Shown: positions 54,348 through 60,991 of the stretch, piece by piece
Numbering within the stretch: position 1 is the stretch's first letter
Layout: every line of letters starts with the position of its first letter
NCBI GenBank assembly: GCA_902790015.1
Contig: CADAQF010000005.1
Coordinates: 1-64,000, forward strand
Source: an uncultured Eubacteriales bacterium
GTDB lineage: Bacteria > Bacillota > Clostridia > Christensenellales > Aristaeellaceae
Reading direction: 5' to 3'
DNA length: 64,000 bases
The notes under the pieces: generated by a model
What the model saw: the letters and a program-made list of their open reading frames with translations, nothing else
Databases searched by the model: none
What the model was told of the DNA's origin: nothing
Made by a program: the position numbers and the translations under genes

Positions 54348-55196
54348 ATGTACAGAATCGTGAGAAGGCGGGAGCTGAACCCGACCATCACCCAGATCGA
54401 GGTGGAGGCGCCGCTGGTGGCAAGGAAGGCCCGGCCCGGCCAGTTCATCATCCTGCGCGTGGACGAAGAGGGGGAACGGATCCCCCTGACCGTGGCGGGC
54501 GTGAAGCCCGACGAGGGGACCGTCAAGGTGATCTTCCAGGTGGTGGGGGCTACGACCGCCCTGCTCAACCACAAGCGGGAAGGGGACTTTCTTCAGGACT
54601 TCGTGGGGCCGCTGGGCGTGCCCACACATACGGAAGGGTATAAAAACGTCTGTGTGATCGGCGGGGGCGCGGGCTGCGCCATCGCCCTGCCGCTGGCGGA
54701 GGAGTTTCACCGTCTGGGCGCGAAGGTCACCTCCGTGATCGGCTTCAGGAACAAGGACCTGCTGATACTGGAGGACGAATTCAAAGCTTGTTCGGACGAG
54801 CTGATCGTCATGACGGACGACGGTTCCTACGGGCGGCACGGAAACGTGACGGTGCCGCTCAAGGAAAAGCTGGAGGCGGGGGAGCCCTTTGACCTGGTGG
54901 TCACCATCGGGCCGCTGATCATGATGAAGTTCGTGACGCTGGCCGCCAAGCCCTTTGGCGTTCCGGTGGTGGCGTCCATGAACCCGATCATGATCGACGG
55001 GACGGGCATGTGCGGCGGCTGCCGCATCACGCTCAATCAGGACGGCAAGCGCGTGACCAGGTTTGCGTGCGTGGACGGGCCGGACTTTAACGCCTACGAG
55101 ATCGACTTCGACGAGGCGATGAGCCGTTCCCGCATGTACGCGGACTTTGAACGGCACGCCTACGAAGAAACCTGCAACCTGCTCAGGCAAGCGTAA
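54348..55196 (+). CDS. NfnA-like FAD/NAD-binding oxidoreductase subunit (sulfide/dihydroorotate dehydrogenase type)
   Basis: The 282-residue small flavoprotein of an NADH-dependent reduced ferredoxin:NADP oxidoreductase-like pair. It has PGQFIILRVDEEGERIPLTV (FAD site) near 35, VIGGGAGCAIALPLAEEF (NAD site) near 104 and a C-terminal [2Fe-2S] site, GMCGGCRITL...FACVDGP, near 222-245. The ATG at 54348 follows GGGAGG; an earlier ATG overlaps that site. The large subunit follows after 12 bp. Electron bifurcation is known for NfnAB but not shown for this pair. Confidence 0.9.
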   Translation: MYRIVRRRELNPTITQIEVEAPLVARKARPGQFIILRVDEEGERIPLTVAGVKPDEGTVKVIFQVVGATTALLNHKREGDFLQDFVGPLGVPTHTEGYKNVCVIGGGAGCAIALPLAEEFHRLGAKVTSVIGFRNKDLLILEDEFKACSDELIVMTDDGSYGRHGNVTVPLKEKLEAGEPFDLVVTIGPLIMMKFVTLAAKPFGVPVVASMNPIMIDGTGMCGGCRITLNQDGKRVTRFACVDGPDFNAYEIDFDEAMSRSRMYADFERHAYEETCNLLRQA

Positions 55197-55208
55197 GGAG
55201 GGAACAGA

Positions 55209-56624
55209 ATGGCTGTGAACCCGAAAAAGCACGAGATGCCTACCCAGGCCCCCGAAGTGCGCGCGCACAATTTTTCGGAGGTGGCGCTGGGCTATTCCCC
55301 CGAGATCGCGCTGGAGGAGGCGGCCCGGTGCCTTAACTGCCGCAACCACCCCTGCGTGAGCGGCTGCCCGGTCAACATCGACATTCCCTCCTTCATCGCG
55401 GAACTGCGCCGCGGGCAGATCGAGGCGGCGTACCAGGTCATCACCCGCTCCAGCTCCCTGCCGGCGGTCTGCGGCCGCGTCTGCCCCCAGGAAAGCCAGT
55501 GCGAGGCCCAGTGCACCCTGCATACCAAGGCGAAGATGGACCCGGTGGGCATCGGAAGGCTGGAACGCTTCGCGGCGGACTGGCACAACGAAAACTGTAC
55601 CGAAAAACCGGCCGCTCCTGCCGCAAACGGGCATAAGGTGGCCGTGGTGGGCGCCGGCCCTTCCGGCCTGACCTGCGCGGGCGACCTGGCCAAGAAGGGC
55701 TATAAGGTGAGCGTCTTTGAGGCGCTGCACACGGCCGGCGGCGTGCTGGTGTACGGCATCCCCGAGTTCCGTCTGCCCAAGGCCATCGTGGCGCGCGAGG
55801 TGGACACGCTTAAAGCCCTGGGCGTGGACATACAGACCAATGTGGTGATCGGAAAGACGCTGACGGTGGACGAGCTGTTCGAAATGGGGTACGAGGCGGT
55901 GTTCATCGGCTCCGGCGCTGGGCTGCCCAATTTCATGAACATTCCGGGAGAAGCGCTCAAGGGCGTGTATTCCGCGAACGAGTTCCTGACCCGGTCCAAC
56001 CTGATGAAGGCCTACCTGGACGACCCGAAGACCCCCATCATGAAGGGCGGGAAGGTGGCCGTGGTGGGCGGCGGCAACGTGGCGATGGACGCCGCGAGGA
56101 CGGCCCTGCGCCTGGGGGCGGAAAAGGTGTACATCGTCTACCGCCGCTCCATGGACGAACTGCCCGCCCGCCGCGAGGAAGTGGAGCACGCGCAGGAGGA
56201 AGGCATCGATTTCCGCCTGCTGTGCAACCCCGTGGAGATACTGGGCTATCAAAACCCGGACGATCCGCGCGACCCCAGGAACGGCTTCGTCACCGGCATC
56301 CGCTGCATCCGCATGGAGCTGGGCGAGCCGGACGCCTCCGGCCGCCGCCGCCCGGTGGAGATCCCCGGAAGCGAGTTTGAGCTGGACGTGACCGCTGTGG
56401 TCATGGCCATCGGCACCAGCCCCAACCCCCTGATCAAGTCCACCACGAAGGGCCTGGAGGTCAACCGCAAGGGCGGCATCGTGGTGACCGAGGACGGGCT
56501 CACCTCCCGCGAAAACGTGTACGCCGGCGGCGATGCGGTGACGGGAGCGGCCACGGTCATTTCCGCCATGGGGGCCGGCAAGGTGGCGGCCCGGGCCATC
56601 GACCGGGCGCTGGGGAAAGGCTGA
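55209..56624 (+). CDS. NfnB/GltA-like NADPH-dependent oxidoreductase subunit (glutamate synthase small-subunit family)
   Basis: A 471-residue FAD/Fe-S protein. The N-terminal cluster region has CLNCRNHPCVSGCPVNIDIP near 38 and VCGRVCPQESQCEAQC near 85, binding two [4Fe-4S] clusters. The FAD fold has VAVVGAGPSGLTCAGDLAKKG near 145, the NADP fold VAVVGGGNVAMDAART near 287, and GDAVTGAATV near the end. With the upstream subunit it forms an NfnAB-type complex linking ferredoxin, NADH and NADPH. No glutamate synthase large subunit is nearby, favouring Nfn over GltD. Confidence 0.9.
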   Translation: MAVNPKKHEMPTQAPEVRAHNFSEVALGYSPEIALEEAARCLNCRNHPCVSGCPVNIDIPSFIAELRRGQIEAAYQVITRSSSLPAVCGRVCPQESQCEAQCTLHTKAKMDPVGIGRLERFAADWHNENCTEKPAAPAANGHKVAVVGAGPSGLTCAGDLAKKGYKVSVFEALHTAGGVLVYGIPEFRLPKAIVAREVDTLKALGVDIQTNVVIGKTLTVDELFEMGYEAVFIGSGAGLPNFMNIPGEALKGVYSANEFLTRSNLMKAYLDDPKTPIMKGGKVAVVGGGNVAMDAARTALRLGAEKVYIVYRRSMDELPARREEVEHAQEEGIDFRLLCNPVEILGYQNPDDPRDPRNGFVTGIRCIRMELGEPDASGRRRPVEIPGSEFELDVTAVVMAIGTSPNPLIKSTTKGLEVNRKGGIVVTEDGLTSRENVYAGGDAVTGAATVISAMGAGKVAARAIDRALGKG

Positions 56625-56636
56625 AGGAGTATACGG

Positions 56637-57083
56637 ATGAACGAAAAAACCTATCGCTTCTACGGCTGGGAAACGGCGGACGTTTCCCCGCTGACAGACG
56701 AATATCCGGCTATCCGCACGCCGCGGGACATGTACGACGCGCTGCTTGACTGCTGGTGCGCGGAAACCTGCGCGCCCCGGATGCGCGGGGACTGGTCAAA
56801 AGACAACCCTACTTTGGGCCAGTGCTCCATCACTTCCTTCCTTGTACAGGATCTTTTCGGGGGCCGGGTGTACGGCATCCCCCTGGAGGAGGGCGGCGTC
56901 CACTGCTTCAACGAAGCGGGCGGCCGGGTGTTCGACCTGGCCAGCGAGCAGTTCGGCGAGAGGACGCTGTGCTATGAAAACACCCCGGAGCAGTGCCGGG
57001 AGGAGCATCTGAAGGACCCGGACAAGAAGGCGCGCTACGAGCTGCTTAAAAAGCTGTTCACGGAGCGGGCCGGAAAGCGCTGA
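56637..57083 (+). CDS. YunG-like protein
   Basis: A 148-residue cytoplasmic protein resembling Bacillus YunG. It has ETCAPRMRGDWSKDNPTLGQ near residue 45, CSITSFLVQDLFGGRVYGIP near 66 and GGVHCFNEAGGRVFDL. No function is established for the family. Conserved Cys, His and Asp residues in these motifs hint at a cysteine-peptidase-like or transglutaminase-like fold, which is speculative. It lies 12 bp after the NfnB-like gene. Confidence 0.8.
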   Translation: MNEKTYRFYGWETADVSPLTDEYPAIRTPRDMYDALLDCWCAETCAPRMRGDWSKDNPTLGQCSITSFLVQDLFGGRVYGIPLEEGGVHCFNEAGGRVFDLASEQFGERTLCYENTPEQCREEHLKDPDKKARYELLKKLFTERAGKR

Positions 57084-57093
57084 AGAGCAGCAC

Positions 57094-57729
57094 ATGAAAT
57101 ACAAGGGCGTTATTTTTGACCTGGACGGTGTGATATGCTCCACCGACGAGTACCATTATCTGGCCTGGAAGGCGCTGGCGGACCGGCTGGGCATCCCCTT
57201 TGACAGGGAGCGGAACAACCTTCTGCGGGGCGTCAGCCGCATGGCCAGCCTGGAGATCATCCTGCAAAAGAGCGATAAAACCTATACCGGGCAGGAAAAG
57301 GCCGCCTTTGCCGAGGAAAAGAACAGCCTGTACCGGGAACTGCTGGGCCGCATGTCGCCCGCCGATCTGTCGGACGACGTCAAAAAAACGCTGGAGGCGC
57401 TGAAAAGGACAGAGCTGAAGCTGGCGATCGGCTCCTCCAGCAAAAATACGCCCTTCATCCTGGAGCGGCTCGGGCTGGACGGCTTTTTTGACGCCGTGGC
57501 GGACGGCAACTGTATCACGCACTCCAAGCCCCATCCGGAGGTTTTCCTCAGGGCGGCTGGCATGACAGGTTTGAGTCCGCAGGACTGCCTGGTGGTGGAG
57601 GACGCCCATGCGGGCGTGGAGGCCGCCACGGCGGGGGGATTCGACTGCGCGGCCATGGGCGACGCCAGGGACGACGAACGGGCCAGGTGGCACCTGAAGC
57701 GTTTTTCGGATATCCTGGAAGTGGTGTAA
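57094..57729 (+). CDS. pgmB: Beta-phosphoglucomutase (HAD superfamily)
   Basis: Interconverts beta-glucose 1-phosphate and glucose 6-phosphate, as needed after maltose or trehalose phosphorolysis. The 211-residue protein has the nucleophile motif FDLDGVICSTDEYHYLAWK (Asp9, Asp11), RGVSRMASLEI of the cap domain near 46, GSSSKNTPFIL near 112 and EDAHAGVEAA near 169. These match beta-PGM rather than a general phosphatase. It lies 10 bp after the YunG-like gene. No sugar phosphorylase is present in the window. Confidence 0.92.
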   Translation: MKYKGVIFDLDGVICSTDEYHYLAWKALADRLGIPFDRERNNLLRGVSRMASLEIILQKSDKTYTGQEKAAFAEEKNSLYRELLGRMSPADLSDDVKKTLEALKRTELKLAIGSSSKNTPFILERLGLDGFFDAVADGNCITHSKPHPEVFLRAAGMTGLSPQDCLVVEDAHAGVEAATAGGFDCAAMGDARDDERARWHLKRFSDILEVV

Positions 57730-57778
57730 AGGGCCGGGCCGCGGAAGGCCTTATCATCGTCCGAATAAAGAAAAAAAG

Positions 57779-57805
57779 ACGCCGGCTTTTCATCAAAGCC
57801 GGCGT
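57779..57805. terminator. Strong bidirectional terminator between pgmB and tRNA-Leu
   Basis: ACGCCGGCTTT and its perfect complement form an 11-bp stem with a 5-base loop. They are flanked by an A-run on the left and a T-run on the right, so both the plus operon and the minus tRNA can end here. Confidence 0.92.
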
Positions 57806-57813
57806 TTTTTTGC

Positions 57814-57898
57814 TGGTGCGGCCAACGAGACTTGAACTCGTACCCGGTTAAGGACACGCCCCTCAAACGTGCGCGTATGCCAATTCCGCCATGGCCGC
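57814..57898 (-). tRNA. tRNA-Leu (anticodon GAG)
   Basis: The minus strand gives an 85-base class II tRNA. The acceptor stem is GCGGCCA/TGGCCGC with an encoded CCA. The D region is GGCGGAATTGGCATACGC. The anticodon stem CACGT/GCGTG surrounds loop TTGAGGG (anticodon GAG). A variable arm of the leucine type and the T loop GTTCAAGTC complete it. It reads CUC and CUU codons. Confidence 0.95.
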
Positions 57899-57912
57899 AG
57901 GACAACGCTGAT

Positions 57913-57941
57913 ATTATATCCAACCTTTCCGCATTTGTCAA
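57913..57941 (-). promoter_or_regulatory. Consensus promoter of tRNA-Leu
   Basis: On the minus strand TTGACA (57941-57936) and TATAAT (57918-57913) are both exact with a 17-bp spacer, ending about 14 bp before the tRNA. Confidence 0.88.
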
Positions 57942-58016
57942 TCCGTAGAAGAAAATTTTCCAAAGGCTCGCGTGAATACGCGAATACATGCATACATGCG
58001 TGAGCGGGCGTGCAGC

Positions 58017-58045
58017 TTGACATTCCGGCCGATGTGCGATATTGT
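58017..58045 (+). promoter_or_regulatory. Promoter of the S41-like gene
   Basis: TTGACA (58017-58022) is exact and TATTGT (58040-58045) lies 17 bp downstream. The leader of about 150 bases before the ATG at 58201 shows no recognised structure. Upstream, 57965-58005 has short CATGCATACATGC-type repeats of unknown meaning. Confidence 0.65.
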
Positions 58046-58200
58046 AGGACAAAGCGAGTAGCATGGACGGCTGATGCGCATACCGGCTGACCGGGGCTTT
58101 TTACACCCGGCGGGCGGGCATGGGGTTCCGACGGTTTGAAAGCAGGCGGCGTTTTCAGGCGGAGCATGAGACAAGTGAATTCAGAAAGGGGAAAAGAGCG

Positions 58201-60021
58201 ATGTATTTTAGAAAACACTTCAGGATGATCTCCACCCTGCTGCTGGCGGTCGCGCTGGTGTTCAGCGCATGCGTGCCGTCGTCCCTCGCAGAGGGAGCCG
58301 CAAAGGTGCACAAGCTGGAAAAAAAGACGGTCCCGATCTACTTTCAGGACAGAGGCAAGGTGCTTGACGCGGTGCCGCTCGTGTTTATTGACGGGGTGCA
58401 GGATCTGCCCTATATGGACCTGGGGGCGATGAAGGACTTTCTGAATACCTTCTGGTCCACGATACAGGGGAATGAGGAAACCGTCATCCGCTATAAGGGG
58501 GAATACGATCCCGCCATTCAGCGCTACACCCTGACCTATGAGCCGACCGGGGTCGTGATGCTGTTCAACCTGGCGGAGGAGACCATCATCGTCAGCGATT
58601 ATGACATGCTGAACCGCGGCGAGGGCGAAAACCTGATGGACTTGCTGAACGCAACCGGATTCAACGCCATCGGAGAGCCGGAAACCTTTCAGCGTGTAGA
58701 GAAGGCGCATTTGCTCCGCAACGGAAAGACGAAGGTCGTGCCCCTGGGCGAATACGACATCCACTTTATCCTTCAGGACGGAATGATCCTGCTGCCCATG
58801 CAGACGCTCATGTGTTTCCTGGTCGCCATCCCGTTTGGCGGCATGCTGTGCTACAACGGCGAGGGGATCTTCCTGGGCGACTCGACGATGCTGTGCAAGG
58901 ATGCGTATGACGCGGAAACCGGTATGATTAAGACCGTTTATACCGAGATGGGGGACCTGTATTACAGCGTCGCTCCCAAGATGCGCAGCAAGGAGCTGGC
59001 GGAGTTCGGCGCACACGAATTCTGCCTGGAGATGGACTGCTTCTACGGGCTCAAGGATATCCACGGCATAGACAGCTTTTATGACCTGCTGATCAACACC
59101 GGGCTGCTTCAACGCTTCCTTGATCCGGACCCCGCGGTAGCGGACAAGGCGCTGCAGGAGCTCATCAATTTCTATCTGGACGATCTGCACAGCGCCTATC
59201 TGGCCAACTCCTGGGCGACCGGCCGTGACAAGGAAATGATCTCGGCATCCGGATACTCCTCCGCGGCTTATGCGGAATTGTCGAACATGTATAAGCAGTT
59301 TATGAACGCGTTCATGCCGGACGGCCGTCCGGCTTACCAGGAGATCGGCGACACGGCATATGTGACCTTCGATGAGTTTGAGGCCAACGGGCTGGATTAT
59401 TACGCGATGGATATGGATGATGAAGCCTCCATCCAGGATACCATTTCGCTGATGATGTTTGCCCACCGCAAGATCACCCGGGAAAACAGCCCCATCCGCA
59501 ACGTGGTGCTCGACCTGACCATGAACGACGGCGGGGACGCGGACGCGGCGGTCTTTGTGATCAGCTGGTTCCTGGGAGAAGGTCAGATCAGCCAGATGAA
59601 TACCTTTACCGAGGCCCGGGCTACCAACGTGTACCGCGCGGACGCAAACCTGGACCGGGTATTTGACAGCGACGACTGCCTGTATCACACCTACAATCTG
59701 TACTGCCTCTGCTCCCCCCTTAGCTTCTCCTGCGGCAACCTGGTTCCCTGGGCTTTCCATGCCAGCGGCCAGGTGACCCTCATCGGGGATACCACCGGCG
59801 GCGGCAGCTGCATCGTGTTGCCCATGGCCACCGCCTGGGGCACCATCTTCCAGACCTCCAGCCCCAACCGGCTGTCCTTCATCCGCAACGGCTCCTACTA
59901 TGATATCGATATGGGAGTCAACCCGGATACGCACCTTTCCCGCACGGCCAACTACTTCAACCGCGAGGCGCTGACGGAGATCATTCATAATCTGCCCTTC
60001 CCAGGCTCACGCTTTGCGTGA
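58201..60021 (+). CDS. Exported S41-family peptidase-like protein
   Basis: A 606-residue protein starting MYFRKHFRMISTLLLAVALVFSAC. It has a signal peptide with a possible lipoprotein cysteine (Cys24, SAC) or cleavage at SLA. Residues about 30-300 are unassigned and include a copper-amine-oxidase-like beta pattern. From about 390 on it resembles S41 (C-terminal processing) peptidases: VVLDLTMNDGGDADAAVFVI near 440, then a LSFSCGNLVPWAF segment placing Ser/Cys near the usual nucleophile, and GDTTGGGSCIV near 535. No PDZ domain is visible. Catalytic residues are not fully conserved, so activity is unsure. GAAAGGGGAA precedes the ATG. Confidence 0.78.
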   Translation: MYFRKHFRMISTLLLAVALVFSACVPSSLAEGAAKVHKLEKKTVPIYFQDRGKVLDAVPLVFIDGVQDLPYMDLGAMKDFLNTFWSTIQGNEETVIRYKGEYDPAIQRYTLTYEPTGVVMLFNLAEETIIVSDYDMLNRGEGENLMDLLNATGFNAIGEPETFQRVEKAHLLRNGKTKVVPLGEYDIHFILQDGMILLPMQTLMCFLVAIPFGGMLCYNGEGIFLGDSTMLCKDAYDAETGMIKTVYTEMGDLYYSVAPKMRSKELAEFGAHEFCLEMDCFYGLKDIHGIDSFYDLLINTGLLQRFLDPDPAVADKALQELINFYLDDLHSAYLANSWATGRDKEMISASGYSSAAYAELSNMYKQFMNAFMPDGRPAYQEIGDTAYVTFDEFEANGLDYYAMDMDDEASIQDTISLMMFAHRKITRENSPIRNVVLDLTMNDGGDADAAVFVISWFLGEGQISQMNTFTEARATNVYRADANLDRVFDSDDCLYHTYNLYCLCSPLSFSCGNLVPWAFHASGQVTLIGDTTGGGSCIVLPMATAWGTIFQTSSPNRLSFIRNGSYYDIDMGVNPDTHLSRTANYFNREALTEIIHNLPFPGSRFA

Positions 60022-60050
60022 GCCTGGGAAGGGGAATACTTCCCCTTCCC
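59998..60050 (+). terminator. Two overlapping hairpins across the S41 gene stop codon
   Basis: Hairpin 1 (59998-60030) is a perfect 15-bp stem with a TTT loop that contains the stop codon in its right arm. Hairpin 2 (60026-60050) pairs GGGAAGGGGA with its complement and shares bases with hairpin 1, so the two exclude one another. No T-run follows either. They probably end or protect the message. Confidence 0.6.
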
Positions 60051-60123
60051 AACCTTCCTCTGTACGGCTTTTCCTGCGTTATCCGCAGTAACCCACGGTT
60101 CGCTATGGCGTTTTCAGCGTCTT

Positions 60124-60188
60124 TGACGCTGAAAACGCCATGCTCACCGGGACTTCACCGGCCTTCATCGCCCACTGGGCGCGGCCGC
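60124..60188 (-). repeat. Interspersed repeat family B, copy 2
   Basis: The reverse complement matches 14949-15013 at 60 of 65 positions. The adjoining 60105-60141 is a perfect 17-bp inverted repeat with a TTT spacer, ATGGCGTTTTCAGCGTC and its complement, which overlaps the end of this core. Copy 1 keeps only the near arm. Confidence 0.8.
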
Positions 60189-60240
60189 TTCCGTCCCCGG
60201 GCGGAAAAGCCGCAAGGAATGTTTTCCTGACGGAAAACCT

Positions 60241-60300
60241 GTCCAGGGCCTGCCAGCCCGCTCTCGCTGAAAACAGGCCACCGGCCTGTTTTCCGGGCGC
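60241..60300 (+). repeat. Interspersed repeat family A, copy 4 (diverged)
   Basis: The central palindrome 60269-60293 is GAAAACAGGCC, ACC, GGCCTGTTTTC. The flanks CCAGGGCCTGCC and CCGGGCGCTGCG are recognisable but diverged from the other copies. It lies exactly 120 bp from the next copy. Confidence 0.72.
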
Positions 60301-60360
60301 TGCGAGCCCCCCGCCGGCGAAGCCGGTGGGATACGATTACACGCGAGGGTGTGCCCCCTC

Positions 60361-60432
60361 TCCAGGGCCTACCGGCCCGTTCGTCGGTGAAAACGGTCCA
60401 CCGGACCGTTTTCCGGGCCCTCCTCACCCCCT
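60361..60432 (+). repeat. Interspersed repeat family A, copy 5 (partial)
   Basis: The central palindrome 60389-60413 is GAAAACGGTCC, ACC, GGACCGTTTTC. The right flank GGGCCCTCCTCACCCCCTC matches copies 1 and 2. The left flank CCGGCCCGTTCGTCGGT matches copy 3. Confidence 0.85.
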
Positions 60433-60700
60433 CGTTAAACTTCACTCACTTCGTCCGCTTCAAATCGCCCTGCGGGTGCCTTCGGCATCCGGCGGATGAA
60501 CCGCCGGACTTACTTTGAATCGGACTTCGTTCGTTCACAGGCTCCGATGGATACTTTTCAGGGGATGTCGTCCACAGATTTCCTTTTCAAGGGGTACTGT
60601 CCACAGGTTTTGTTTCTCTTTGGTACAGCGCTTGTTTATGCTTCCGTAATTCATGTGCGTGCTGTGACCTGAGAGTGGAGAAGATACCGCATTAAACTGA
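60433..60700. other. Non-coding region without assigned function
   Basis: No credible gene is present on either strand. There is a small hairpin CCGGCGG/CCGCCGG (60489-60507). Two similar units, GTCGTCCACAGATTTCC near 60568 and ACTGTCCACAGGTTTTG near 60597, about 30 bp apart, could be ends of a lost mobile element. The tract is less GC-rich than its surroundings from about 60560 to 60700. Confidence 0.4.
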
Positions 60701-60702
60701 AT

Positions 60703-60774
60703 TCGCCCGGCGCTGTGGCACAGCTCCGGGCGATGATCGTAGTTCGGGGGAAGGTGATCCTTCCCCGGGTTTTT
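60703..60774 (+). other. Two strong hairpins, the second terminator-like
   Basis: TCGCCCGG (60703-60710) pairs with CCGGGCGA (60726-60733) around an inner GCTG/CAGC stem. Next, GGGGAAGG/CCTTCCCC (60747-60766, loop TGAT) is followed by GGG and TTTTT. Together they look like the 3' part of a structured transcript ending in a terminator. No promoter or matching RNA family was recognised. Confidence 0.45.
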
Positions 60775-60837
60775 GCTTCAGCGTATATGCCGCTTTAAGC
60801 GGATTTAGGCCGGTCGGGGTTTTCCCGCCGGCATCGT

Positions 60838-60859
60838 CCCTCCTTGGCGGAGGGGCTTT
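60838..60859 (+). terminator. Small hairpin with T-rich tail
   Basis: CCCTCC pairs with GGAGGG around TTGGC, followed by GCTTTTCGTTTT. A GCCGG...CCGGC hairpin with a GTTTT loop lies just upstream (about 60809-60832). The region 60860-60991 holds nothing recognisable except AT-rich sequence before the convergent gene end. Confidence 0.4.
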
Positions 60860-60991
60860 TCGTTTTCAATGGCTTTCTGTGCTTTTGAACGCTTTGTCAT
60901 GCATTTACGCTATATTATGTATTGACGCTTTATATGCATTTGGCGTTTTCACAGGGGCCGGCTGTGGGGGATAGGCTGGTTTTTATACGGT

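Noticed and set aside
57960..58010. Short CATGCATACATGC-type repeats as a CRISPR or regulatory array
   Set aside because: The units are few, very short and lack regular spacers. No cas gene is present in the window.
60018..60499. Short plus-strand open frames downstream of the S41 gene
   Set aside because: They run through repeat families A and B. The similar peptide at 14892-15347 is explained by DNA identity, not by a conserved gene.
60565..60615. GTCCACAG units taken as possible DnaA boxes
   Set aside because: They do not match TTATCCACA well. Only two are present and no dnaA or dnaN is nearby, so an origin is not supported.
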